Shown: piece after piece, positions 49,247-62,642 of the stretch
How positions within the stretch are numbered: position 1 is the first letter of the stretch
Layout: every line of letters starts with the position of its first letter
Assembly (NCBI GenBank): GCA_021464245.1
Contig: JADCRB010000018.1
Location: forward strand, 1,557,107-1,621,106
DNA length: 64,000 bases
Reading direction: 5' to 3'
Origin: Carallia brachiata
Lineage: Eukaryota > Streptophyta > Magnoliopsida > Malpighiales > Rhizophoraceae
Position numbers and translations under genes: made by a program
Notes under the pieces: generated by a model
Told to the model about the DNA's origin: nothing
What the model saw: the letters and a program-made list of their open reading frames with translations, nothing else
Databases searched by the model: none

Positions 49247-50048
49247 TCAACTTTCCACCGTGAAAATCGCAATTTCCTGGTATTCATGCAATAGATATTG
49301 CAGTGGTTTTTCAAGGCCAGGCCATTTTTCACAACAGATATACATGTTACCATCAGCTCTCATATCAGATGAGTTGATCATCCAGCTGCAGATATCCGTG
49401 AGTGAAAGAAATTCATTTCAGGTATAAATTTTGTTGAAATCCCAATGCATCGTGAACGTTTAACGTATTTTTTAATGCGCATTGTAAATTAAATCGTTCC
49501 ATTGTGTCGAGTCTTTGCCATTTCAAGTACTTTTTTTAAATATAAATATGTTTTCATGTTGATCTCCCATACTTAGTATGCATATTATGTGTACCAAATA
49601 TTGAATAAATATAAATCTGCAACAACGAGCAAATATTAGTAGGAAAAGATCCATGGATTAAATTCTAAACCCTCCTCACAGCATCCTTACAACAACAGTA
49701 AAAACATTAAATGCTATGGACATTCGACAGATAATTGCCAAGCCTTAAAGCATTAAAATACACGTAAGTACAGATTAAAAAAAAACACAAACAAAAACAA
49801 AAAAGGCGAAGCAAATGAACCTCAATTACCAAATCAAAAACAAAAAAATTATAGCTGATATATCTGGTAACAAGCTAGTGAAGCTGATCCTGTCTCGTAC
49901 CTTTCTCTTGCTGCATTTTCACCTTCAACCTGATACAATGGATTGGCTTTCACTTTCAGATGTTGTTCAAACAAAATGCCTGGATTTTCTAGATTCTTAG
50001 AACAAACAGATGGCCTTAGAGGTTTTTGCTAGCCTTGATTCATCATAT
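49247..50048. other. Convergent spacer between COBL4 and COBRA
   Basis: About 800 bases between two convergent COBRA-family genes. It probably holds both 3' UTRs. No other feature was recognised. Confidence 0.6.
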
Positions 50049-52968
50049 TCAAGTGAAGTAGAAGATAACAGAAACTACCAATGTAATAATGAGTGAAAAT
50101 TGTGAGAGAAATGTTCTAGAACTGCCATTTGGTAACCATGGGTAGGCGTCTGGAGGTGGCATCACACAATTATCACCGTTAAAATAAATCCTTCGGGGAA
50201 AAGCCCATCCCTTTTCAAATGTGAAAGTTGATGCATCCTTTCGGAAAAGCAGCTCTGACTGTACATTCCCAAGACGGCCAGCTTGCGATAGCAAGTCATT
50301 GTAGAACTTGACTCCCCATAACATGGCAGTATCATCTGCAAGCAGAAATTCGTTCTTATCAGACACTGAAAAAAAATGTAATGCGACATTCAAGGAAAAT
50401 GATGGAGATACAGAGGAAATTTTGGCAAAGATAGTACATACTTAAACCATCATAAGGAGTTAATGGCTTGTAATTAAAGCTGAAAATCTGTGTGAGGTTA
50501 TCAAAGTTGGGATGTTGCACAACTAGATTCCACTGTGTGTAGTTCATTCGGAAATTGAAATTCGTGATTGTGACCTTCACCCGCCAGTACTCCTTGTAAT
50601 TGACCTTAACATGCCAATGGACTCGAATTGGACACATATGGCTGGTGCACTGGAGCAAAGGTGTATTGTCGGCTTTGCTTGGACTCGAGACAACTGAGGC
50701 TAAATGCGGAGAGTCTGGACTGTTGTACACCATTCAAGGGAAAAAAAAATGACAAGAATGCATATGAGCCGCAGAGAGAGGATAAAATTTGAAGGAAAAA
50801 TGATGTGACACCATGTAAGAGAGAAAACTTACTTCACACAGGCCCCAGGTCCTGTTTTGTTGCTTTGACACCCACAACCACATGTTGGGCAACCGACTAT
50901 AGTGTTATTATAAAAGGAAGAGAGGGAAACACAGCAGGTGGGTGTCTTCTGAGCCAGAAATTGGGAATATGTGCAGGTGACATTCCAGGTCACTGCAATG
51001 AAAAATAGGCAATAATAAGTAAACTTATGATGCTTCACCAATCCTTAAACATAATCCAAGACCGAGAAAATTACTTGCTAGTAATTATGACAATTTAGTT
51101 TGATAGTTGGTCCGAATGGACCACAATTTCGATAACAGTGTGGAGGAATTCCTATTCAACTACTAAATTTGCATTGAGTGCATCCATATTGAAATTGCAC
51201 CAATGCAAACTAAAACTTACCACAAGCTAAAAATTGACACATGCAGGTTGTGGCCTTCTATACAGGTCCGACAATTAGGTATAGAAATTTCCATACAAGA
51301 CGTTAGTAAATGACTTACTTAAAGCTTGAGTGACTCTCCTTTTATCAGCCGATATAAATTTAGACGCCTTCCCAACCTTTGCTGGCCCGCAGGTGTATCC
51401 AGGCCCAGGTGCTTTCAAAGTGAAATTCTTCGGCACCCTGACAGTTTTATTAGTGGTTCCAGCTTGTCCCACACTAACTTGAAAAGAGGCTACCGCAGTG
51501 GCTGGCTCCTGTGCCCATGAGTTTATCACACCTCCTTTGCAGCAATTTGCAATCTGCTGGTTATAAGGAGTTCCTGGCAATAAATCAACAACAGTGGGAT
51601 CTTTTTTACAGCAATGTGGAGTGTTTCCCTTGAATCTTGAACAATCCCCTTGCTCTGTTGTTTGGCCTCCCATCATGCTCCAGATTACTTCCTTTTTCGC
51701 CCATGTCCAACCTAATGTCCAACCTGGGGCTTGAATGTGGCGGTATTGCTGGAAGTTATACATCGTAACAACTGCCTGCCAAGGACAAATGAAGAGAGTA
51801 CAACATAATTTAGAGAAACCTGGGAAAGCTTCTCAGAAAGACTTTCTGACATCGCAAGCAACAATCCTTGAAATGCTAGAATGTATTCTCCATAAAGGTG
51901 TTGTTTCTCCACAGGTGAGTTCATATTCACTTCGAGCTAGCATGGACATACTTGCCAAATCCATCATTTTACAGAAAACTACATACAACTGTGCTTACTG
52001 AATTCCTTTAAAGTGAAAATGCTAATCAAACTTAACATTAAATAAAAAGGAATGAAGTTAACCCACAGATTTAATTAGACTCTTCCTTAACTTGATCCAA
52101 AGAAACAAAAGGACTCGAAACATTCAGAGTCACTAAATTGTGTAAGTCGCAAAATAGTAGAAAATCAAATGAGAAAACAGAAAGGTGAGGTTTTGTCACA
52201 TGCTAATACTTGGTAGTGTAAATTGCATACTGAGTGATGACTGAATCCGTATAACAGTCGGAGACACGACGATAAGAACTTACAAGATAGCCATCTGGCG
52301 TCCAGCTCATTATGTCCCATTTGATTGTGATATTCCCAGCTGGATCAAGAGGATCATAGGCTTCTGCAAACAACAATCAGAGCTTTCAGTTTCCAAGATT
52401 TACAGAATTCCAACCTTCATATGGTACAAAAAGAACCAAAGAAGTTCTGAGTGGGACAAACATGGAAGACGAATGACTGATGCACGTTCAACATAAAAGC
52501 ATTAGGAAAAGTACCCTAAAGTCCCTTATCTTCAACCTTGTGCTCGTTTTGGACAACCACAAAGCATGGATTAATGAACAAGTTAATTATAGGCCACATC
52601 TGATAGACCAATTCAATGAACATTCCATGACGAAATGCTTAAAGATCCCAACTTGAAACTGTTAAAAGAAAACCAATTTCTTTTTCATTCAATTTTCACC
52701 AAAACGTGGACAAAAAATTGCCAATAATTCAAGATTCTACCGATACCAATGACTTCTGCTAGCAAACAACCAACCACGCCTCAATTAAGCGAGACCCAAG
52801 TCTTAAAAAATGCAAAGAGTGTCAAAGATGCAAGATTGAAGAGCGTAGGAAATCAAAAAACACACCTGTAGAACTGAAAGTGAAGCAAGAAAGCAAGAAC
52901 ACAAGCAAGATGGTGAAAGTGCTAAGCTTGGCAATGGATCCCGTGACTGATGGGAAGTGAAACGCCAT
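50049..52968 (-). CDS. COB: COBRA, GPI-anchored regulator of oriented cell expansion
   Basis: Plasma-membrane/wall GPI-anchored protein that guides cellulose microfibril orientation. Minus-strand exons: 52866-52968, 52284-52363, 51319-51775, 50833-50992, 50442-50719, 50049-50335. All GT-AG, in phase, 454 codons plus stop, with no breaks. The N-terminal signal segment reads STFTILLVFLLSCFTFSS. Next come EAYDPLDPAGN, the cysteine-rich CCVSLSSFYN, the linker CPTCGCGCQSNKTGPGACV, MCPIRVHWHVK, and MPPPDAYPWLPNG, then a hydrophobic tail (SQFSLIITLVVSVIFYFT) for GPI attachment. Several N-x-S/T sites fit glycosylation. The longer CGCGCQSNKTGPGACV linker suits COB/COBL1-2 rather than COBL4. Exon 3 (457) and exon 5 (278) are the same lengths as in the neighbouring COBL4, which supports tandem origin. 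Confidence 0.94.
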
Positions 52969-54549
52969 TTCTTGATACAGACTTTTTTTTTTTTTTTTTT
53001 TTACTTTTTCTCCCTTTCTTTTGGTGAATGCGATGCTTATGCTTCTTGGATTACCTCAAGATCTGCATCGGAAAGAGAGAAAGAAAGAGGGAGAGAAAGT
53101 GGTCATCGCTTAATCACATGCCCAATGAGATTCGTCTTATAAATGCCTGTGTGTGTCCCCAGTTACTAATAGTGTGTTTAGAGTGACGAAGAAGAGTGTG
53201 CAAAAGAAATGAATAAAAAAAAATAGTTGTGATAAAATAAAATTATTAAAGTAAATATAAAAATTAAAAATATATAAAAAAATAAATAATAATTTGTGAG
53301 AAAAAAAATAATGAAAAAAATAAATTATTTAGGGAAGTAGAGAAAAAGAAAAATAATAAAAAAATGATAAATAAAATTATTTTCTTTCGCTAACTAAGGA
53401 AAGCAAGACAAACACAGCGTAAGAAATGAGTCCTCCGCCCTGGTATAATGGTAAGTTTAACATGTTGATTGTGAGTTTCGGATTTAAGTGTTATCAAAAG
53501 ATTTCGTGAATTGAAGTTGAGTATTTATTCAATTGGTTGAAAGGTCGTCTCTTAATTAGTAGGTGAAGGTTTAAATCTTATTAAATCTTATTTCTCATTT
53601 TTTAAATATTTAATAAGATTTTTTATAAAAAAAAAAAGATTTGGTGAACTAAACTTACTTATTTACTGTTCTTTATGCTATACATAATTATTTATATAGG
53701 ATGCTTCTTCTTGAACACAGACACCGGACTGTTGTGACATCGCAACCACTTTCTCGTTTATTTAAAAATAATAATAAAACAAAAAGACTAATGTCGGCTG
53801 ATCGTTGAATTACAAAAATACCCTTTACGCAGGTGCCCTTCAACCGTAAATGAGTGGCAAATGAACTGGATAGGGAAAATGGGGAAAATGGGTTTCTTGC
53901 TTGCTTGCTTAAGAAATGGTGTCATTGGATAAACAAAATCTAAATCAAACTTTTGTAGGAAAGTCATAAACAAAGCTCTCTTGTAATTGCTATGATCATA
54001 CAATCCTTATTTTTGGTGGGTAAATTTTATTACTAATCAGATAGTTTGTTAGCTACTCTTTCAGGCAATCTTCACGCTTTTACTGAAAAAAAAAAAGGAG
54101 TTAGGTGAATCTTAATTTGGAACACCTCTTTAGGCATTGTAGGTGGCCAAGAGGCTAAATGATAAAGAAACAGCTTGTTGGTTTTTCTAAAGAAAGTATC
54201 CCGAAAAGAGTGATTGACCCGCATTACTTGTTTCATAAGTTTGGTACCCATACTTTAAGCAAATAAGAAAAATGAAAATCTAAGTAAACACCAAACACCT
54301 AGTTTCTGAATCATGTCAATTGCAAAAAATTTCTTCAAGCCAAGAAAGAGAAACGTTTCTTACATGTTCATGGGAAGTTATGCCCCTCACTTTTCTAGTC
54401 CACTTACATGAAGTAAAAAATAGAGCTTTTTTTTTATAAAATACTTAAAATGATTAATAGTAAATCTGTTAGCAAAAAGAGACTTACAGTTTATAAATAT
54501 TGTAGATAAATTTAAAAATACCGTAAGGGAACATATTTCTCCATAATTC

Positions 54550-54879
54550 TCATTTAATATGAGTATATCGAATCTCAACTTCTCTTAAGGCCATGAAAAT
54601 CTTGTACCAGCGGAAGGAACTCGGCTGGGTAAAAAGAGCTTTTAGCTTTATTTTTGTCTTTCCATCAGTGCGTACATGTCTTCGTAGCTTCTCAACAGAG
54701 GGGTCAATGTTCACTCCTTTCAGGGACAAACTTGGAATTTGAGGCCCCGGGATTCTTCCCGTGTGGGTCACTTGAAGCAAAAAAAAACATATAATTAATA
54801 GGATAAGAAAAACCAAGACTATAATCCAACAGAAAAGGACGGTAATTGGATAGAGCAGTCGCGGTGGACCATGATGCAT
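54550..54879 (-). other. Unidentified small frame with one membrane segment
   Basis: A 109-codon frame begins MHHGPPRLLYPITVLFCWII. It has a single strongly hydrophobic stretch (residues about 10-36), followed by a soluble part containing GRIPGPQIPSLSLKGVNI. The outline loosely resembles small NDR1/HIN1-like proteins, but the length is short and the family motifs are not clear. It could also be two exons with an intron, or chance. Confidence 0.2.
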
Positions 54880-55034
54880 TGAATTGCATTTCTCTTATTC
54901 CCATCCCTTCGTCTCGCTGTCGGTGGGCATAAAAACGAAAGATGTGGTTGCCATTTTTTTTTTTTTGTCTATCAAATTAGTAACTTAGTGGTAAAAAAAA
55001 GGAATAGTGAAGCTCGAGACCTGTGGATTGAGGA

Positions 55035-55140
55035 TATTCCCAAACCTACGAATTGAAGACACAAGCCTCTAACAATGGCAGCAGATTGGAGACAGAACCA
55101 CAAACTTAAGAATTGGAGACATAAGCCTCTAACAAGTGCA
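55035..55140. repeat. Diverged tandem duplication, about 62-base offset
   Basis: GAATTGAAGACACAAGCCTC followed by TAACAATGGCAGCA is repeated as GAATTGGAGACATAAGCCTC followed by TAACAAGTGCAGCA, about 62 bases later. It lies in a GC-richer patch and is probably part of an old repetitive element. Confidence 0.7.
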
Positions 55141-57044
55141 GCAACTGCTACACCCCTCGTGGCTGGCTTAGTGTGCACTAGGCAAGAGGGACCGATTTGG
55201 GGTTTTCTTGATAATCTTCCTCTCCAACCACCATATTCGAATAATTTTTGTAATCTCAATTATATCAGCTCCTGTCCTTTATTGAATTCTTTTTGCTTCT
55301 TCGTTGATTAATCAAATTCTTTTTTTTAATAGTTGATAATTGACATTTGCTAATCCCGCTGTCGTTAGGCAATCACCTTCTTACCAAGAAGTTACCGAAT
55401 AATTTATCTCTTTAATCATTTGTTAAGCATAGATTTATAAGGTTTCTTGTGCCACCCATATCATTAAAACATTGCAATGATTGGCTTGCAACGTACAACT
55501 ATTTGGAGTGAAAATTTATCAGAAATGATAGTTTAGTGATATTTTATTATATTATTTTTAACATTAATTTAGATTTGAGTCTTTATATATGTGTTCTTTC
55601 ATTATGTGTAATATTAAGTGTATGTATGATATATAACTTCAAGATTCGCTAACACTATAGTTAAAGTTGAAGAGTAGTTTCAAGTTTAGTAGTATTCTGA
55701 TAATAAGTTTTTTTTATAAAAAAAGTTGAATGATGACACTAACAACAAAAAAATCAGCTTCTACTAAAGAACTAAAAATCTGATGACCGTCATATTTATG
55801 AAGTAATTTTTTAGTTGTTAAAAAAAAAAAACTGCTACGAATGAAGCTCATGAGTGCAATATTTGGGACATCTTTAAAATATCAACTCCATTTCTCATTA
55901 TTTTTAATTGCGTCAAAAGGCACAAGCACCTAACTGCTTTTTAAACTTCTTAAGAAAGGGAAACATTTCTAAAGTCGCCATTTGTTTCACTGAAAAGAAA
56001 AGAGGATTTGTACTTTCAACTAATTACACCCAAATATTTCCTGTGGTATATTCTGTACTAAAATTTTAGGCTTTCTTGTCTCATATGGTTAAAATTTTAT
56101 TGTCAATTCACAATAAAAAATACAAAATTATGACAAATATAATTTTAATATTTTTTCAAAAAATTATGCTATGTTTCAATATATATATTTTTTTACTGGA
56201 CGTCAGCTTTCCCCGAGATTTTAATTTTGAAGGGACCATGATATTTAAACTTGGAATTAAGTCGCCAAAACAGTTTTTATTTCTAAGGCCTAATGAATAC
56301 TAAACAGTAAACATAAATTTATGGATGATATTGGATCTTACATCTGACTTATAGTTAACTCACTATTTTCAAATTCAACTAGGCCCAAAGAAACCTTTTT
56401 GTTAATTGCTAAAGTGTCAAGAAGAATTGATAGAAACGAAAGAAAAAAAAAAGAAAGTTATTGACATGTTCTTTAAACCGTCTAGAAATTTGCATATCAA
56501 AAACAAAAACCAACCAAACCATGGTATCGTCATTTTTCTTTTTCTTTTTTTTTTTAGATATAAAAGAGATTAAGAATCTAAACATAATCTCTCAATTAAT
56601 TATATTAAAAGCACGTACCAACTATTATATTTCATACTCGAGTGAAAAGAGACATGACCTCACCTTCCCCCTCTTTTTTTTCGTTTTTTTGTCCTGCCCT
56701 CCTCTTCTAATGTAATCTGATCAATACTGCAGCCCAAAAACAAAAAAAACAAAATCATCGTATTTTTTTTTAATTTACAAAAAACCTTAATAAACATATA
56801 AAAAAAAAGAGAGAATGAAATTAGTGAAAGTTGAACCCCCTCACCTCATTGTTGAGTGATATTTTTTTTTTGATTTGAGACCGTCTAGTATCTAATTCAA
56901 TGAATTAACTAATCTGAATCGATCTAAATAAGATCTCAAAAAATAATAAGACCTCATTGTTAAGGATACTCTTTTTAATCATTAGAGTAACTTCCAACAA
57001 CAGTTTGGGAATGAAATCATCATATTGGGTCCATCGGGCTAATA

Positions 57045-57050
57045 GGCCCA
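57045..57050 (-). promoter_or_regulatory. Site II element (TGGGCC) upstream of CSTF50
   Basis: GGCCCA on plus reads TGGGCC on minus, about 220 bases before the CSTF50 ATG. TGGGCC/T elements are common in promoters of plant housekeeping genes. A related GGGTCC/GGGC patch lies just before it. Function is inferred. Confidence 0.35.
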
Positions 57051-57270
57051 AATAAAAGAGAGTTCCTTCCATTCCATTCCATTGTCAAGGAAGCAGGAAA
57101 GTGGTAAAATCCGACCTGGTCGACAATTTCTCTTCAGCAACTACACGCACTGTGGAGCACTCAAGCCCACCGCAAGCCGTTTGCTGCGGAGGTTTTTTTG
57201 TTAGGATTTCAGAGGGTGCAGAAAGAAAAAAAAGAAGGGGAGATTTTCATTTTCTCTTTTTCGTTGAATA

Positions 57271-60200
57271 ATGGAAAATAATAGCAGCTTGGAGCAGACA
57301 CTGCAAGACGGGAAGCTCCACAGGGAGCTGAACACTCTCATCGTTGCTCATCTCCGCGACAATAATCTCACCCAGGTATTAACTAACATCCCCCAATTTT
57401 CTTACACAACTAAACCCCCACGTGTGTAGCTGTAAACCTTTGTTCTTGTTGTTGGGTTAGATTTTAAAGTTGTCTTTTTTATGGTTTTCATATTCAGTTT
57501 TCCTCAAAATTTTATGCATATTTTTGTTAGTGTAGGCTGCAAGTGCAGTTGCATCAGCCACGATGACCCCTTTGAATGTGGAGGCCCCTCCTAATAAGCT
57601 TCTTGAGCTGGTTGCTAAGGTTATTTTAATGAATTTTCTTGGAATTTTAGGATAGGATTTTCTTCTTTTTTTTTGTTTTTTTTTTGTTTTTTGGATGGGT
57701 GGGAACTGAGTTGACAACAGGGTATGGCAGTGGAGAAAGATGAGATGGTAAGAGGGGTTACTTCCACTGCATTTTATGATGGATCATTGATACCTACAGC
57801 TGCCTACGGCTCAATCCCTGCTTCGCGTGCTGCTTCCATCGATTTCAGGTTCATTTGCCATCCTTTTTTAATTGGCCTTTTGATTTGGTTGAGTTTTTAT
57901 TGTTATAATAAGGCAGAGTGATGATTTTGTGAGATGGGATTCTAAAGAGGAATGTGAATAAAAGAAAAGCTTTCCTCCTGGCTCATTAGTTAATCCTTTT
58001 TGTTGTGAACTCAGTGCTGTGCAGGATACAAAAGGCTCGTCGAAAAGTTTTCCAAAACATGAGACGAGGCATCTTTCTGAGCACAAGGTATCTTTTTAAT
58101 CTTCAATTCAGTAGTCCATTTGTGGCCATGTGACTATTATCGGTCACATCATCTATGGACTGATGGATTGGATTTCTAGAACATTGCCAGATGTGCAAGG
58201 TTTAGTCCTGATGGGAGGTTTGTTGCAACTGGAAGCGCTGACACATCAATTAAGCTTTTTGAGGTATTTTTCTTTCCTGGGCAGGAAGTAATAGAATCAG
58301 CTATGAATTAGAAGTTTGTTGTATTTCCCTCTTATGTTCTAATTTTTTTTTTTTTCATGCAGGTTTCAAAAATAAAGCAGATGATGCTACCAGATTCAAG
58401 GGATGGTCCTGTTAGAGCTGTGATACGAACCTTTTACGATCATATTCAAGTATCTCTACCTTTTTTGAGTTACCATTCTGTTGCATGACCAAAATGCTGT
58501 ATATAGTCACATCATAGTGGGTATAGCTTAGTGTTAATCGTTCTATTAATGCTAATAGTTAAGGGATCCCTCAGTGCCTATTCTGATCAAAAGCTTTATT
58601 TCTTAAAGGATTAAATCCATAAGCTTTCAATGGAAAATTTGAGGGCGAATATATATTCATGCAATTAGTATCCAAGAGTTAATTAAAAATTGAAGGATTA
58701 TGCAATTATGAAATCTTCAATCAGGTCTTAGCCACTATATATTATTTGCTTTTCTTTATTTGTTATGTTGATTAGAAGCTTAACAAGAAGTTCTTATTAC
58801 ATAATTTAAGGTTCATGGACTTAACTGCAGGCAATAAATGACTTGGATTTTCATCCTCAAAATCCTGTTCTCATTTCTGGCTCCAAGGATCATACAATAA
58901 AGTATCTTTTCCTGCTTTGTCCCCTTAAGCATGAATCGAAATTTTGATCAAAATTTGCATTTTTATGTGATGGCCATTAATTCTTCAGGTTTTTTGATTT
59001 TTCGAAGGCTACTGCAAAGAGAGCATTCCGAGTTATCCAGGTCTTCCTGTTACTTTATACAGCATTTGAGCATTGTTCTTGAAAATAGACATTTAAATAA
59101 TATTCAGAACATATGTCTATAAGCTTGTATGTATCACGTGACACAGGATACTCATAATGTGCGTACTGTGTCTTTTCATCCTTCGGGGGATTTTCTTCTT
59201 GCAGGTGATAACTGTTTCTGTCATTCACTTTCAGTGTTTGTCGGCCAAGCTGATACATGGAATGATGCTGCGTTTTATGTTTATAAGAATATAAATCAAA
59301 ATTCTGTAAATTTTTCTGCTATTAAGTTAAATTCAGCTCTGTTAAAAGGTTAACTATGCTGCTGTAGAATTACACATTTTGTTATATCCGTATTATTCGC
59401 CACACATTGTGGTTCAACTTTCATCGAAGATTTTTTTCAGTGAAGTTTAGTGCAATTTCTGGTTTCCTTCTGGAATGTCTACTGTTTGCCATCCTCTTAG
59501 GGATTGGGTTCTGAAATGGATGAAATAAAAACTGACAGGAACTGATCATCCAATTGCACACCTGTATGATGTCAACACATTTCAATGTTATTTGTCTTCT
59601 AAAGTCCCGGATATCAGTTCTAATGGAGCCATTAATCAGGTAAAGGGTTAATTCTATAGAGAATCTATTAGCCACATACAACAGATGGACTTTGGGATAT
59701 GAACATATTCAATTACTTCAACTTGCTACTCCATTTTGCAGGTGAGGTATTCCAGTACAGGTGGCATGTATGTGACAGCATCTAAGGATGGTGCTGTCCG
59801 GCTGTGGGATGGAGTAAGTGCCAATTGCGTTCGGGCCATAGTTGCACACGGTACTGCAGAGGCAACCAGTGCAACGTTCACAAGGGATCAAAGGTAAGGC
59901 TGACATTTTCATGTATAAACATGTGTACATATGAAGGTATCATGTATTTATAACTGGAAGGCAGGGCTTCTTTTGAGCATCTATTTAAATTAGGAAAGTC
60001 ACTAAAATGTGGGAAAAAAGGGTGGATCGTAAGACATGGATGATGTTGAATCTGTGACTTTCAGGGTTACAAAGTGCTTGTAAGTTTGTAGGAGGCTTAT
60101 TATTTTTGTAGTATTTTGAAATTAATGTAACTTATCAAATAGGGAAATTAGGAAATCGATGCAATGGTGAGATAGGATTGTCTGTCACACTGTTGCATTG

Positions 60201-61613
60201 AAGACAAATGCAGTTCTTCAATGCAGTGTGATTTACAATTGACCACAACATAAGCAAATACAGAAACAATTAAGGTAGTCCTCACTTTTCTATCTCTGCA
60301 AACAAAGATTTTTTTTTTCCTATGCCTGGCATTATTGCTAAGGGTGAAATATGAATATTGAACATTAAAGTAATGTACTTTGTTGGAGTATCAGGATGAC
60401 TCATATTTTGGCTTTCTAGGTTTGTTCTCTCCTGTGGGAAGGACTCTTCAATTAAGCTCTGGGAGGTTGGCAGCGGAAGATTAGTCAAACAGTATCTTGG
60501 AACTACACATGTACAATTGCGGTGCCAGGTCTGCTAAGAAACTACCTTCCAGAATCATTTTCCATGCTTTGTGCTTGGCACAAAAAATTTTTTTGCTTAT
60601 GTTCTGGATGCATGTCTTAGGCTATGCACATCAGATTATGGCTATTATCTGTTTTCAGTTGGGATGATACGCGGATGGCTGAGGGCCAAATGCTAATGTC
60701 ATTTTGTGCATGTGTAGCTGTAAAATTGGTCTTTTCGGAGAAATAATGTATGGTAAACTTTTACTTGCCATCAATTGATAGTTCCATGTTGCCAACAATG
60801 TACACGGTGGTTGCTGCTTCAACTAAATGAGATTTAAATGTGTTTTTGAATGAGGGTGGGGAAGAAAGTATTAAAATATAAGCCTGAAAGTGCCCTGATG
60901 ACTTCTCTGGTTTTCATTCTGTTAGAGACGAAAGCAAGGACATACCTGGTCTATCTTAGGGATTGCTTAGTTGCACTGGCAATTTCTGTTGGAATAACAT
61001 TGTTGCCCCGTTGCTGCTTGTTGGTCGGAAAGGACCCTATTGTCATATGACTACAAATTTAGCTAAAGAGAATTTAATTTACAAGAAATATTGTTCCTTG
61101 AACCTCTGACTTTCGGACGATGGAATGAGGTTTTCTCTAATACTATTGGGGAAGGAACAACCTAATATTAGTTTTTTTATTTGTATAATCATTTCTGCAC
61201 AAAATCTCAGGAATGTCATTCAGGAACTAATGTTCCCTAAAGTGTTCCACTTTTGATACTTGAGATTTCAATGGGTCTTCGTGCTAAGTCGACAAATGCC
61301 TCAATCTGTTCTGTGCAGGCTGTTTTCAACGATACAGAAGAGTTTGTATTGTCCATAGACGAATTAAGCAACGAGGTTTGTGTTCGTACTGATTTGCTTG
61401 CTTGGAATGTCGCATCATTCGGTCACTTAAATTTTCATCCATGGCTGGTGAATGCAGATTGTTATCTGGGATGCTCTAACAGCAGAAAAAGTAGCAAGAT
61501 GGCCATCTAACCATATCGGTGCACCGCGTTGGATTGAGCACTCACCCATCGAGGCAGCATTCGTTTCTTGCGGGACTGACAGGTCAGTCCGGTTTTGGAA
61601 GGAAACTCTTTAG
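57271..61613 (+). CDS. CSTF50: Cleavage stimulation factor subunit 50 (CstF50), WD40 protein
   Basis: Nuclear WD40 subunit of CstF, which recognises the downstream element in pre-mRNA 3'-end cleavage and polyadenylation. Fourteen exons: 57271-57375, 57536-57619, 57721-57848, 58015-58087, 58180-58263, 58363-58449, 58831-58901, 58989-59040, 59147-59204, 59539-59639, 59742-59893, 60420-60528, 61319-61375, 61458-61613. All are GT-AG and in phase, giving 438 residues. The N-terminus (GKLHRELNTLIVAHLRDNNL) is the homodimerisation helix region. WD-type repeats end in SIKLFEV, TIKFFDF, IAHLYDV, AVRLWDG, SIKLWEV, IVIWDA and SVRFWKE, consistent with a seven-bladed propeller. The start is the first ATG in a clean exon. 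No damage was seen. Confidence 0.95.
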
Positions 61614-62642
61614 GAGAAAGGGAAGGGATGTTAAACCACAATGGGAAGAGACAATGTCAAAATTATAGAAACGCTATATTCAGAAATTCGTTTCCCTTGC
61701 CGTATGCATGCGGATTTTTCAGTCAACTTTATGTAACGTGCAAGGGATTCTAGCAACAAGCGATGATGACCGCCTCCTTTTGTACCAAACAAAAAGCTAT
61801 GGTTTTCCTTTACAATCATTTTGCATCACAAATTAAAAGACTAAAAGATTTGAGAGCGCCACCTGTGTGGAATGTAGAAGGAAGTTTGCCCGTATGCCAA
61901 TTCCATTTTTCCCCTTTCGAGCTAAGGTGTTTTTTTTCTTCGATTTTTGGGTTGGGGGGACGTGAAATTAAGTACACTCTCCCGATCTGCCCCCAGGAAA
62001 CAGGGACAGAGGGGTTGGGGTGCTATAGATCATTGAACAGAATATCTAGCAAGCCATTCACACTAGTTAAAACAAGGAAAAATGCTAAACCAAAAAAGTT
62101 CACGAAAACAGTCAACGCAGGAAACAAAATGAATCCTCTCTTGGCCTAGGCCGAATCATTTAACGCGTGAGGAAGGAAATAGCCGAATGCTTCGAAGTAG
62201 CTATGTCCCTGAGGCAGCGATTCTTTGGTTATACTGCTCCGTAAATCCTCTGTTTTATATTTAGCAAACTTATATTGCAAAAAGAGGAACATGGCTGCTG
62301 AAATTGAAACCAACTGACACTATCAGAATCTATCCAGAGAGCCTCAGAAGTCCAATCCCACGCACTCAAATGTACGACGGGATAACAAGGGAGGACATTG
62401 AAACATTGTAACGGTCATGTTGTTTGAACAAATGCGAACCTGAAGCAAAATCTTAAAAAATGTTTTCTCAACAACTTGTTAAACAAGATAGTACAAAAAT
62501 GGCATCGAACAATTACAAAAAAATATAACTGAAGTTTAACAAAGTAAACTCAAATCAACCTTATTATTACTTCCCAGTGAACTTCACTTGACGCAGAAAC
62601 AATTCAAATGTTGTCAAGAAAAGACATGTCAAGTGGTGATCA
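61614..62642. other. Convergent spacer between CSTF50 and the PPR gene
   Basis: About 1 kb with both 3' UTRs. No further gene was recognised. A 128-codon plus-strand frame at 61763-62149 has no familiar domain. Confidence 0.6.

Larger units (their letters stand above)
52969..57270. other. Divergent intergenic region between COBRA and CSTF50
   Basis: It starts with a T-homopolymer and GA-rich tract that is probably COBRA 5' UTR. The rest is AT-rich. A SINE-like patch lies near 53440-53630, a small duplication at 55035-55140 and a 109-codon frame at 54550-54879. No kinesin or other recognised gene was found, although Arabidopsis has a kinesin between these two genes. Confidence 0.55.

Noticed and set aside
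53440..53630. Second tRNA-derived SINE
   Set aside because: A and B box-like strings are too degenerate and spaced irregularly; no end or target duplication could be set.
52969..57270. Kinesin gene expected from Arabidopsis order
   Set aside because: No motor-domain motif or multi-exon coding pattern was found between COBRA and CSTF50.
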